From contig DATAWZ010000029.1 in assembly GCA_036266975.1 (NCBI GenBank), positions 1 through 15,925 of the forward strand: a stretch of 15,925 nt of DNA, written 5' to 3'. Below the pieces are notes generated by a model. That model was not told the DNA's origin. It ran no database searches and saw only the letters and a program-made list of their open reading frames with translations. The position numbers were made by a program, and so were the translations under genes. Shown piece by piece: positions 1-6,927 of this stretch. Position 1 is the stretch's first letter. Each line of letters starts with the position of its first letter. Source of the stretch: DATAWZ01 sp036266975 (lineage in GTDB: Bacteria; Actinomycetota; Thermoleophilia; Solirubrobacterales; Solirubrobacteraceae).

Positions 1-157
1 CGGGGTGCCGCGGCTGCCGGTCGACGCCGAGATCGAGTACGGCGCCGGCGCCCAGCCCGGCCCGCTGCGGCTGTTCGCCGACGGCGAGCACCGCTGGCTC
101 GTAGGCGCCGAGGACACGGTCCACGCGACCTACTTCGTCGCGCGGCCGCCGTCGTAG
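1..157 (+). CDS. 3' end of an unidentified protein gene (partial)
   Basis: An open frame runs from the window edge (first full codon at base 2) to a TAG at 155-157 and encodes about 51 residues. These include 'AEIEYGAG', 'LRLFADGEHRWLVGAEDTVH' and end in 'FVARPPS'. It has no stop and the GC-rich third positions expected of a real gene here, but no motif I recognise. The last 28 bases overlap the 3' end of the convergent MFS gene. The start and most of the protein lie outside the window, so no function is proposed. A chance open frame is possible at this GC content. Confidence 0.45.
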   Translation, partial: GVPRLPVDAEIEYGAGAQPGPLRLFADGEHRWLVGAEDTVHATYFVARPPS

Positions 158-1386
158 CGCGCAAGCTCGGGGAAGGCGAGCAGGATCGCGCCGATCCCGA
201 GCACGCAGGCCAGACCGCCGGAGATGACCGAGAAGCGCGCGCCGGCCAGGCCGGCGACGCTGCCCGACTCGATGTCGCCCAGGCGCGGCCCGCTGGTGAC
301 GACCACGATGAACACCGAGGACATGCGCGCGCGCATCGCCTCGGGGGTGATGGTCTGGTTGATCGTCGAGCGGCACACCGCGCTGACGCTGTCGGCCGCG
401 CCGGCGAGGGCGAGCATCACCGCGGCGAGCGCGAGCGACCCCGCGGCGCCGGCGAAGGCGATGCACACCCCCCACACGAGGACGGCGCCGATGACGATGC
501 GCCCCAGCCGACGCGCATGCTCGAGCCAGCCGGTGGTGAAGGCGGCGATGACCGCGCCGAAGGAGACGGCGGCGTACAGCAGCCCGGTTCCCTGGGCCCC
601 GGCGTGGTAGACGGTCAGCGAGAGCACGGCGAACAGCGCGCGCGGCATCCCGAAGGTCATCGCCAGCAGGTCGATCGCGAAGCTCCCGACCAGGGCGCGC
701 TCCCCGCGCACGAAGCGCAGGCCGTCGCGCACCGAGGTGAGCACCGACGGGTGGGGCACGTCGGCCGGCGGGGGGCGCTGAGGCGAGAGCGCCGGCACCG
801 CCGCCACGGTCAGCAGCGCCGCGCCGGCGGCCACCGCGTAGGTCGGGCCCAGGCCGACCCCGGCGATCAGCAGGCCGCCGAGCCCCGGCCCGACGACCTG
901 GGCGAGATTGGTCAGGCCGAAGGCGAGCGCGAGCGCCGAGCGCAGGCGATCGGGGCCGACGGTGCCCGGGACGATCGCCGTCGCCGCCGCGTTGAGCGCC
1001 GAGCCGGCGCCGGCGATCACGCCGGCGAGCACGTAGACCTCGGCGACCGGCGGGCGCTGATCCCACGAGAGGGCGGCGAGCGTCGAGGCCGCCACGCCGA
1101 GCAGCAGGGCGCCCGCGAGCAGCAGCCGGCGGCGGTCGACCCGGTCGGCGATCGCGCCGCCCAGCAGCGCCATCGTCACCAGCGGGGCCAGCTCGACGGC
1201 GCCGATCAGCCCCACCGCCAGGGCGGAATGGGTCAGCGTGTAGATCTGGTAGGGGACGGCGACGAGGATCGCCTGGGTGCCGAGCGTGACGACCAGCTCG
1301 GCGGCGAGGATCAGACGCAGGTCGCGGCTCGCGCGCAGCGGCGCGACATCGACGAGCCAGCGCCGTCCGCGGAGGAGCTCAGCCAC
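130..1386 (-). CDS. MFS transporter, MFS_3/EntS-like exporter family
   Basis: The 418-residue protein has about 12 hydrophobic segments, which is the usual length and topology of a major facilitator transporter in the cytoplasmic membrane. The loop between TM2 and TM3 carries the family motif as 'GAIADRVDRRRLLLAG' (around residues 77-92). The second half has a matching 'EAMRARMSSVFIVVVTSGPRLGDIESGSVA' region, typical of the MFS_3 (enterobactin exporter EntS-like) group. Such proteins usually export small molecules by proton antiport; the substrate cannot be read from the sequence. The start chosen is GTG at 1386, giving 'MAELLRGRRWLVDV'. No Shine-Dalgarno is visible, and a possible -10 (CATTAT) lies about 30 bases upstream on the minus strand. 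The gene diverges from the secreted-protein gene at 1502 and converges with the partial gene at the window edge. Confidence 0.85.
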   Translation of the reverse strand: MAELLRGRRWLVDVAPLRASRDLRLILAAELVVTLGTQAILVAVPYQIYTLTHSALAVGLIGAVELAPLVTMALLGGAIADRVDRRRLLLAGALLLGVAASTLAALSWDQRPPVAEVYVLAGVIAGAGSALNAAATAIVPGTVGPDRLRSALALAFGLTNLAQVVGPGLGGLLIAGVGLGPTYAVAAGAALLTVAAVPALSPQRPPPADVPHPSVLTSVRDGLRFVRGERALVGSFAIDLLAMTFGMPRALFAVLSLTVYHAGAQGTGLLYAAVSFGAVIAAFTTGWLEHARRLGRIVIGAVLVWGVCIAFAGAAGSLALAAVMLALAGAADSVSAVCRSTINQTITPEAMRARMSSVFIVVVTSGPRLGDIESGSVAGLAGARFSVISGGLACVLGIGAILLAFPELARYDGGRATK

Positions 1387-1416
1387 CGGGAGCGAGTGAA
1401 GGCGGCGCCGACCGGG

Positions 1417-1422
1417 GATAAT
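1417..1422 (+). promoter_or_regulatory. Possible -10 box (GATAAT) before the secreted-protein gene
   Basis: GATAAT matches the -10 consensus at five of six positions and is the only AT-rich hexamer in the divergent MFS/secreted-protein intergenic region. No convincing -35 lies 17 bases upstream. The same bases read CATTAT on the other strand, so this may be a shared divergent promoter. It would give a leader of roughly 75 bases before the GTG at 1502. The call rests on the hexamer alone. Confidence 0.25.
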
Positions 1423-1488
1423 GCCGATCAGTCACGCCCGGCCGCCCCGACGAGAGACGCCCGGGCGGCCAGGTACACGCTCGAGAAC

Positions 1489-1494
1489 AGGAGG
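1489..1494 (+). promoter_or_regulatory. Ribosome binding site (AGGAGG) that fixes the GTG start at 1502
   Basis: A perfect AGGAGG lies 7 bases before GTG at 1502. It decides against the upstream in-frame ATG at 1421, which has no Shine-Dalgarno, overlaps the possible promoter, and would put a charged 27-residue stretch before the hydrophobic signal segment. Confidence 0.8.
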
Positions 1495-1501
1495 AACGGT
1501 C

Positions 1502-2197
1502 GTGCGCAAACCGGCTCTGCATATGCCCTCGCCGGCGACGGTGATCAGCGTGGTCGCCCTGTTCGTCGCGCTGGGCGGGACGGGATACGCGGCGACCAAC
1601 GCGGTCGCGCCGCACGGCCACGCGGCCAAGGCCAAGAAGACGACCAGCGTCAGCGCCGCCGCGAACGCCGCCGCACGCAAGGTCTACGACCAGCTGATCA
1701 AGCACGCCCACGTGTCCTACGCCACTGAGGCGGGGAAGGCCGGAACCGCGAACATCGCCACCGACGCGAAGGAGGCGGCCTACTCGGCCACTGCCGGCGC
1801 GGCGACGAGCGCCGGCACAGCCACCAACGCCAACGAGCTGGGCGGCGCCCCGGCGTCGGCCTATCAGCCGGCCGCGTGGTGGGTGCAGGTCGAGGGCGAC
1901 GGCACGATCGACAATCAGTCGGGAGGCATCAGCGTGGTGCATCCGGACCCCGGCCAGTACTACGTGACCTTCCCCGGCAGCGTGTACTACCACGGCGTGT
2001 CGGCGACGCTGCAATGGCGTCAGACGGTGGGCGTCGAGAGCGGCAACGTCCTCGTCGGGCTGTGCGGCGACTACAGCACCGGCCTCGATTGCGCGGACAA
2101 GAGCGTCGACAACCCGAACACGATCTACGTCCAGACCACCGATAACTCGAACACCAACGCGGCCGACCGCGCCTTCTTCCTGGTCGTGCTGCAGTAA
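1502..2197 (+). CDS. Secreted or membrane-anchored protein with the Thermoleophilia 'ALFVALGGTGYAA' N-terminus
   Basis: The 231-residue protein starts at GTG 1502 behind a perfect Shine-Dalgarno. Residues about 8-32 ('MPSPATVISVVALFVALGGTGYAA') form a hydrophobic export or anchor segment that recurs in many paralogues of Solirubrobacterales genomes. Next comes an Ala/Thr/Lys-rich low-complexity stretch (about residues 35-110) ending in 'ANELGGAPASAYQPA', a form of the 'ADTLGGxPASAY' motif of the same families. The C-terminal domain (about 115-231) is rich in Tyr, Thr, Asn and Val ('WWVQVEGDGTIDN', 'GQYYVTFPGSVYYHG', 'DRAFFLVVLQ') and is probably all-beta, with two Cys that could pair. Family knowledge suggests an extracytoplasmic surface protein of unknown role. 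It converges with ettA, 14 bases away. Confidence 0.85.
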   Translation: MRKPALHMPSPATVISVVALFVALGGTGYAATNAVAPHGHAAKAKKTTSVSAAANAAARKVYDQLIKHAHVSYATEAGKAGTANIATDAKEAAYSATAGAATSAGTATNANELGGAPASAYQPAAWWVQVEGDGTIDNQSGGISVVHPDPGQYYVTFPGSVYYHGVSATLQWRQTVGVESGNVLVGLCGDYSTGLDCADKSVDNPNTIYVQTTDNSNTNAADRAFFLVVLQ

Positions 2198-2211
2198 GCC
2201 GCTGAGGAGGC

Positions 2212-3867
<1,656 letters not shown>

Positions 3868-3874
3868 GGCCTCG

Positions 3875-3880
3875 AGGATA
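3875..3880 (-). promoter_or_regulatory. Putative leaderless-type -10 box (TATCCT) of ettA
   Basis: On the minus strand TATCCT (TAnnnT) ends 7 bases before the GTG start of ettA. This places the expected transcription start at or next to the start codon. No matching -35 is evident. The same spacing occurs at three other genes in this window. Confidence 0.5.
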
Positions 3881-3939
3881 GTCGGGCGGTGCCCACCCCC
3901 GCCCACCCGGGCAAGGGTCGGTAACGTGAAGGGCTGGCC

Positions 3940-5184
3940 ATGCCCGGGATCCTCGACGTCGAACAGAACATGCTCCTGCTGGAGCTCCAGGCTCCGTTTG
4001 GGCAGCGCGACGTGCAGCTCGCGCGGCGGCGGATGGCCAAGCGCTGGCATCCCGACCTGGCGCCGCCCGGACGCCAGTTCGAGCACGAGCGCCACCTGAA
4101 GGCGATCAACGAGGCCGCCGACCAGCTCGAGCAGATCGCCGAGGGCTCGCGCGGCGGACGCGTGTCGGCCGGGGCGGTGAAGGCCAGCGCGCGCGCGACG
4201 CGAGCCGCGCGAGCCGAGGCTGGCCGGCGCGCCTATGAGGAGGAGCAGCGCGCTCGCGCCCAGGCCGAAGATCGCGCCAAGCACGACCCGTTCGGGAGCC
4301 GCGTCCCGGACCACTCGGTCGTCCACCGCTACGCACGCTGCACCGCCTATCCGGAGTGGGGCGTGGGCAGCGTCACCGGCATCTACTTCACCGGCGCGGG
4401 CGATGACGTGCAGCAGTGGGGCCGGGTCAAGTTCTCCGAGGGCATTCGCACGGTGCCCGCCGGCTCGTTGCAGTTCGTGGACTTCTCCAAGCCCGACCCC
4501 GCGGCCGACCGCGTGCAGCGGTTCGTGACCGCCGCCCAGCACGCGATGACCGAGGGCAATTACCCGTTGGCCGCCCAGCGGCTGATCTACGCGCGCGACG
4601 CCGAGCCGCACAACGTCGCCGTGCTGCGGCTGATGACGCTCGCCTTCTGGCAGTCGGGCAACCTGCCCGCCGCGGCGCGCTCGGTGCGCGACTGGGCCCG
4701 CCGTGAGCGCGACCGGCCGGCGCCCCAGCGCTTCGCCTCGCGGATCTACGAGGACCAGGGCGCCGTCGATCTCGCCGAGCAGGCGGCCCAGCGCGCGGTG
4801 GACCTGGGGCCAACCGACGCGAGCGCGTGGGAGCGCCTGGGACGCTTGCGGCTGCGGCTGGGCGATCGCCCCGGGGCGCTGCAGGCGCTGCGCAGCGCGG
4901 TGGCGTTGCAGCCCACCGAGGAGGCGCTGCTCGACCTCGCCCTGGCCTGCCAGCTGGCCGGTGACCTGGGCGGCGAGCTGTCGGCCTGTGAGCGCGCGAC
5001 CGACCTCGCCCCGGAGTCCCAGGTGGCATGGTCGCGCTACGCGCACGCCCTGGCTCGCTCGGACCTGCCGAGCGCGTGCATCGAGGCGTGCGAGCGCGCG
5101 CTGGCGCTCGGCCCGGACGCCGAGGTGAGCGCGCTGCTCGAGCAGGTGCGCGCGCTGGCCCCGCGCGTGCTTCCCGCCGCGTAG
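3940..5184 (+). CDS. J-domain protein with a UvrD-Tudor-like middle segment and C-terminal TPR repeats
   Basis: In this 414-residue soluble protein, residues about 10-65 form a J domain with the diagnostic HPD at 37-39 ('RRRMAKRWHPDLAPPG') and a following helix ('HLKAINEAADQLEQIAEG'), so it should stimulate an Hsp70/DnaK ATPase. A basic, Ala-rich linker follows. Residues about 128-173 ('YPEWGVGSVTGIYF', 'WGRVKFSEGIRTVPAGSLQF') resemble the small beta-barrel 'fGxGxV...VxFxxxG' domains found at UvrD/PcrA C-termini; this is an inference. Residues about 185-405 hold TPR-like helical pairs ('AEQAAQRAVDLGPTDASAWERLGRL', 'ACERALALGPDAEVSALLEQ'), suited to binding a client or partner. DnaJ's Gly/Phe and zinc regions are absent. 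ATG 3940 is preceded by GAAGGG at 6 bases. It may be a specialised co-chaperone; clients are unknown. Confidence 0.8.
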   Translation: MPGILDVEQNMLLLELQAPFGQRDVQLARRRMAKRWHPDLAPPGRQFEHERHLKAINEAADQLEQIAEGSRGGRVSAGAVKASARATRAARAEAGRRAYEEEQRARAQAEDRAKHDPFGSRVPDHSVVHRYARCTAYPEWGVGSVTGIYFTGAGDDVQQWGRVKFSEGIRTVPAGSLQFVDFSKPDPAADRVQRFVTAAQHAMTEGNYPLAAQRLIYARDAEPHNVAVLRLMTLAFWQSGNLPAAARSVRDWARRERDRPAPQRFASRIYEDQGAVDLAEQAAQRAVDLGPTDASAWERLGRLRLRLGDRPGALQALRSAVALQPTEEALLDLALACQLAGDLGGELSACERATDLAPESQVAWSRYAHALARSDLPSACIEACERALALGPDAEVSALLEQVRALAPRVLPAA

Positions 5185-5190
5185 GGCCGG

Positions 5191-5862
5191 CTACAGGATG
5201 TTGACCGCGCGGGAGATGATCAGCCCGAGCGTGACGACCGAAATGAGCGACTGCAGCCCGACCAGGCACTTGGCCATCGGCGAGAGCGGCATCACGTCGG
5301 TGGGGCTGAAGGCCGTCGCGGTCATCAGCCCCAGGAACAGGTAGTCGACGAAGACCGGCGTCCAGTCCGCCGGGGTGTAGGCCAGCGCGCCATCCATCTG
5401 GGTGAACAGGAAGTCCGGGGGCTCGGCCTCGCCGCTGGCCCGCTTGCCCGGCCCGCCGCGATCGAGCTGCCAATACCAGAGCGAGAAGATCAGCACGTTG
5501 GTCAGCCAGATCGCCGCGCCGGCGATGATCAGCTCGTGGCCGTTGGTCACCTTGTGGTGCAGCAGGTTGTGCGTGAGCAGCGACAGCGAGGCGATGTTGG
5601 CGGCGCTGACCAGCCCGATCAGGGCGAGCGCGAACGTGCGCCGGCGTGGGTGCTCCTCCTCGATCATCGGGCGGCTGACGAGCACCAGTCCGACGAGCAG
5701 CGCGGCCTCGAGCGCCGGCACGAGCCAGGTCGGGCCGACGACCAGCCGATCGGGCAGCGAGAGCTGCAGGGCGATCGCCGCGGCCACGCACAACAGCGCC
5801 GGCCAGAACGGCTCCGGGTGCGGCCCGGGCGGATAACGCACCTCGCCCTCAGGTGTTGACAT
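5191..5862 (-). CDS. Six-TM membrane protein with a channel-pore-like C-terminus lacking the GYGD filter
   Basis: The 223-residue integral membrane protein has about six hydrophobic segments (roughly 19-35, 42-61, 74-95, 108-128, 168-186, 195-219). The last two segments and the loop between them ('VDYLFLGLMTATAFSPTDVM', 'PLSPMAKCLVGLQSLIS') follow the layout of the pore helix, filter loop and inner helix of 2-TM potassium channels ('...TLTTVGYGDxxPxSxxAR...'), but TATAFSPTD (181-189) replaces the filter. I recall similar 'TAFSPTDTMPLS' proteins annotated as hypothetical in many actinobacteria and proteobacteria, so this is a conserved uncharacterised family. Potassium selectivity is unlikely without GYG. 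The gene converges with the J-domain gene (6-base gap) and diverges from tatA. A TAGCCT box lies 6 bases before the ATG and no Shine-Dalgarno is seen. Confidence 0.82.
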   Translation of the reverse strand: MSTPEGEVRYPPGPHPEPFWPALLCVAAAIALQLSLPDRLVVGPTWLVPALEAALLVGLVLVSRPMIEEEHPRRRTFALALIGLVSAANIASLSLLTHNLLHHKVTNGHELIIAGAAIWLTNVLIFSLWYWQLDRGGPGKRASGEAEPPDFLFTQMDGALAYTPADWTPVFVDYLFLGLMTATAFSPTDVMPLSPMAKCLVGLQSLISVVTLGLIISRAVNIL

Positions 5863-5868
5863 GTTGTG

Positions 5869-5874
5869 AGGCTA
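5869..5874 (-). promoter_or_regulatory. Putative leaderless-type -10 box (TAGCCT) of the six-TM protein gene
   Basis: On the minus strand TAGCCT ends 6 bases before the ATG at 5862, with no Shine-Dalgarno between them. The spacing matches that expected if transcription begins at the start codon. Confidence 0.45.
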
Positions 5875-5899
5875 GTGATCCACCGGGCCGGCGCCGTCG

Positions 5900-5905
5900 T
5901 AGACT
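5900..5905 (+). promoter_or_regulatory. Putative -10 box (TAGACT) of the left tatA
   Basis: TAGACT ends 9 bases before the ATG at 5915. The same hexamer, preceded by a similar GC-rich stretch ending in GTCG or GGCG, sits 7 bases before the second tatA start at 15369. Conservation of the hexamer between copies whose 5' coding halves have diverged by about 18% supports a functional promoter element. Confidence 0.5.
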
Positions 5906-5914
5906 GAGTTCGAG

Positions 5915-6364
5915 ATGGACAGCATCTTCAACCCGGTGCACCTGCTGTTCGTGGCTGTGGTCGCGTTGATCGTCCTCGGTCCCAAGCGGTTGCCCGAGGT
6001 GGCGCGCACGCTGGGCAGCGGCATCCGCGAGTTCCGCGAGGCGCTGTCGAACACGGTCAACCCCGAGTCCGCGCCGGGAGCCCACGAGCTCGCCCAGTCC
6101 GTCGGCGGGAGCCTGCGCGAGATCCACCAGTCGTTCACCGGTTCTCTGAACCCGCTGGCGCCGAGCGCGAGGGCCACCCCCGCCGTGCCGGTGGCGACCC
6201 CCGCACCGGCCGCCGCTCCCTCGCCGCTGCCGGTCGAGCCGACGAGCGCGATGACCGCCCCCGCGTCCGCCGCCGTGGCGCTGCCCACGCCCGCCGCGCC
6301 CCCGCCACCGCTGCCGGTCGAGCCGGCCGCCGAGGGTCCTGAGGGGTTAATGCGGTTGCAGTAG
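5915..6364 (+). CDS. tatA: Sec-independent translocase TatA-like protein, left copy, with altered C-terminus
   Basis: The 149-residue TatA/TatB-family protein is the pore-forming part of the twin-arginine translocase. It has a short periplasmic N-terminus, one TM helix (about 8-22, 'HLLFVAVVALIVLGP'), the hinge and amphipathic helix 'LGPKRLPEVARTLGSGIREF', then a conserved 'GGSLREIHQSFTGSLNPLAP' segment and a Pro/Ala-rich tail. It matches the right copy (15369) up to '...LPVEPAA'. There the right copy stops (TAG), while this copy has GAG and continues for ten residues, EGPEGLMRLQ, before TAG. Those extra codons lie antisense to an IS630-like remnant. No tatC is in the window. The nearest candidate substrate is the Tat-signal hydroxylase encoded at 6928. 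A TatB role cannot be excluded. Confidence 0.88.
   Translation: MDSIFNPVHLLFVAVVALIVLGPKRLPEVARTLGSGIREFREALSNTVNPESAPGAHELAQSVGGSLREIHQSFTGSLNPLAPSARATPAVPVATPAPAAAPSPLPVEPTSAMTAPASAAVALPTPAAPPPPLPVEPAAEGPEGLMRLQ
6116..6331 (+). repeat. 216-bp direct repeat, left copy (3' half of tatA)
   Basis: This segment matches 15570-15785 base for base except at two positions (C/T in the GCCGCTCCC context, G/A in the CCGCTGCCG context). The 201 coding bases just before it differ from the other tatA at about 37 positions, so identity rises abruptly at 6116. It ends at 6331, one base before the TAG of the right copy. An 18-bp element (CCGCTGCCGGTCGAGCCG) also recurs within it at 6224 and 6308. The offset between the copies is 9,454 bp. 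Confidence 0.93.
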
Positions 6365-6460
6365 GGGCGATGGTCGGCGGTTCGGCCCAGACGTAGCGGC
6401 GGGGATCCTCGTTCCAGGTTGATCGAGCCGCCGAGCAGGCGGACCGACGTGTGAGCGGTT
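6334..6460 (-). pseudogene. Degenerate C-terminal remnant of an IS630-type transposase
   Basis: Read on the minus strand, the segment gives 'SVRLLGGSIN' (6447-6418), then after one extra base 'WNEDPRRYVWA' (6416-6384), then after a missing base 'TADHRPYCNRINPSGP' (6381-6334). Joined, these resemble the end of IS630-family transposases, '..W(N)EdPrPyvWtKTADeIl...YCnRInxSGH'. At least two frameshifts and small deletions are present and no full transposase exists nearby, so it is dead. The upstream limit is uncertain. It begins immediately after the tatA direct repeat ends and supplies the ten extra codons of the left tatA in antisense. Recognition is from motif memory only. Confidence 0.55.
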
Positions 6461-6644
6461 TGCCCCGCATTCACCTCCCAGCCTTGCCGTCGTGAGTCGC
6501 GCGCCGGGGGTCTCGGGGAGCATCGCAGGATCTGGCGCGGTCCGATCCAGAGCTTTCAGGCTCCCTGGCGCTGGGATTGCGCCCGAACGCGTGCCGGATC
6601 TGCGAGATCGCCCTCTACGGCTGGCGGTCTCGGCGTTGTTTGAC

Positions 6645-6663
6645 ACATAGGTACTGCCTATGT
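6645..6663. promoter_or_regulatory. Perfect 7+5+7 inverted repeat beside a consensus TTGACA
   Basis: ACATAGG-TACTG-CCTATGT is a perfect dyad. A consensus -35 hexamer TTGACA (6640-6645) abuts its left arm, and a weak -10 candidate, TAACGC, begins 17 bases later at 6663, so the dyad would fill the spacer as a repressor or MerR-type operator might. It could instead be a leftover insertion-sequence end, given the nearby transposase remnant. No regulator gene is in the window. Confidence 0.45.
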
Positions 6664-6779
6664 AACGCACACGTCCTGTCTCCCCAGGCCGGAGCTTCGC
6701 TAAGCGCTCAGGGAGCGAGGCGGGCTGGCAGCGGGGCGTCCATGCGTGCCTCGGCCGGGCACCGACGTGTGACTGATGG

Positions 6780-6809
6780 TTGACGGCCACGACGGAATCG
6801 CACTACGAT
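6780..6809 (+). promoter_or_regulatory. Putative sigma-70-like promoter of the hydroxylase/transporter operon
   Basis: TTGACG (6780-6785) and TACGAT (6804-6809) are separated by 18 bases. Five of six positions match the -35 consensus and four of six the -10. Transcription would start near 6816, giving a leader of about 112 bases before the ATG at 6928. It is the best-matching promoter ahead of the operon. Confidence 0.5.
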
Positions 6810-6812
6810 CGG

Positions 6813-6831
6813 CGTCACTGACGTGGCGTCA
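6813..6831. promoter_or_regulatory. CGTCA/TGACG box cluster at the predicted transcription start
   Basis: CGTCA (6813-6817), TGACG (6819-6823) and CGTCA (6827-6831) form two overlapping inverted repeats that share the middle box, directly over the predicted +1. This placement suits a repressor operator. The regulator is not encoded in the window, and the call rests on symmetry alone. Confidence 0.4.
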
Positions 6832-6875
6832 TTGGGCGCTTCAGCGGTGATGTGTCGGCAGGAGAGGGTTGTGGA

Positions 6876-6905
6876 GCGTTAACGCGGCGCGGACGATAGC
6901 GTCCG
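6876..6905 (+). promoter_or_regulatory. Two dyads in the leader of the hydroxylase operon
   Basis: GCGTTAACGC (6876-6885) is a perfect 10-bp palindrome. CGGACG-ATAG-CGTCCG (6890-6905) can fold into a 6-bp hairpin with a 4-base loop. The hairpin ends five bases before the GAGGGAGAG Shine-Dalgarno region (from 6911), so it could affect ribosome access. It does not match any riboswitch class I know. Confidence 0.35.
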
Positions 6906-6927
6906 TCCGAGAGGGAGAGCGGGAATC

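Larger units (their letters stand above)
6461..6927. other. Non-coding stretch between the IS remnant and the hydroxylase operon
   Basis: This 467-base stretch has no believable gene. The short open frames on either strand lack Shine-Dalgarno sequences, known motifs and coding-like composition. Its base composition is visibly less GC-biased than the flanking genes, which fits leftover mobile-element DNA. It contains the 19-bp inverted repeat at 6645-6663, a promoter at 6780-6809 with CGTCA/TGACG boxes, and two dyads in the presumed leader, all listed separately. Confidence 0.6.

Noticed and set aside
1421..1501. ATG at 1421 as the start of the secreted protein
   Set aside because: It has no ribosome binding site and overlaps the likely -10 box; the GTG at 1502 has a perfect AGGAGG at 7 bases and begins directly before the signal segment.
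3868..5046. N-terminal extension of the ettA frame to 944 residues
   Set aside because: The extra 393 residues lie antisense to the well-supported J-domain/TPR gene, have no recognisable motif, and EttA proteins start at the MSTQYVFTMYKLSK position.
6577..6783. Short open frames in the gap before the hydroxylase operon (plus 6577-6783; minus 6347-6790)
   Set aside because: No Shine-Dalgarno, no recognisable domain, interrupted by the promoter and dyads; the minus frame only partly overlaps the IS remnant and is not the transposase frame throughout.
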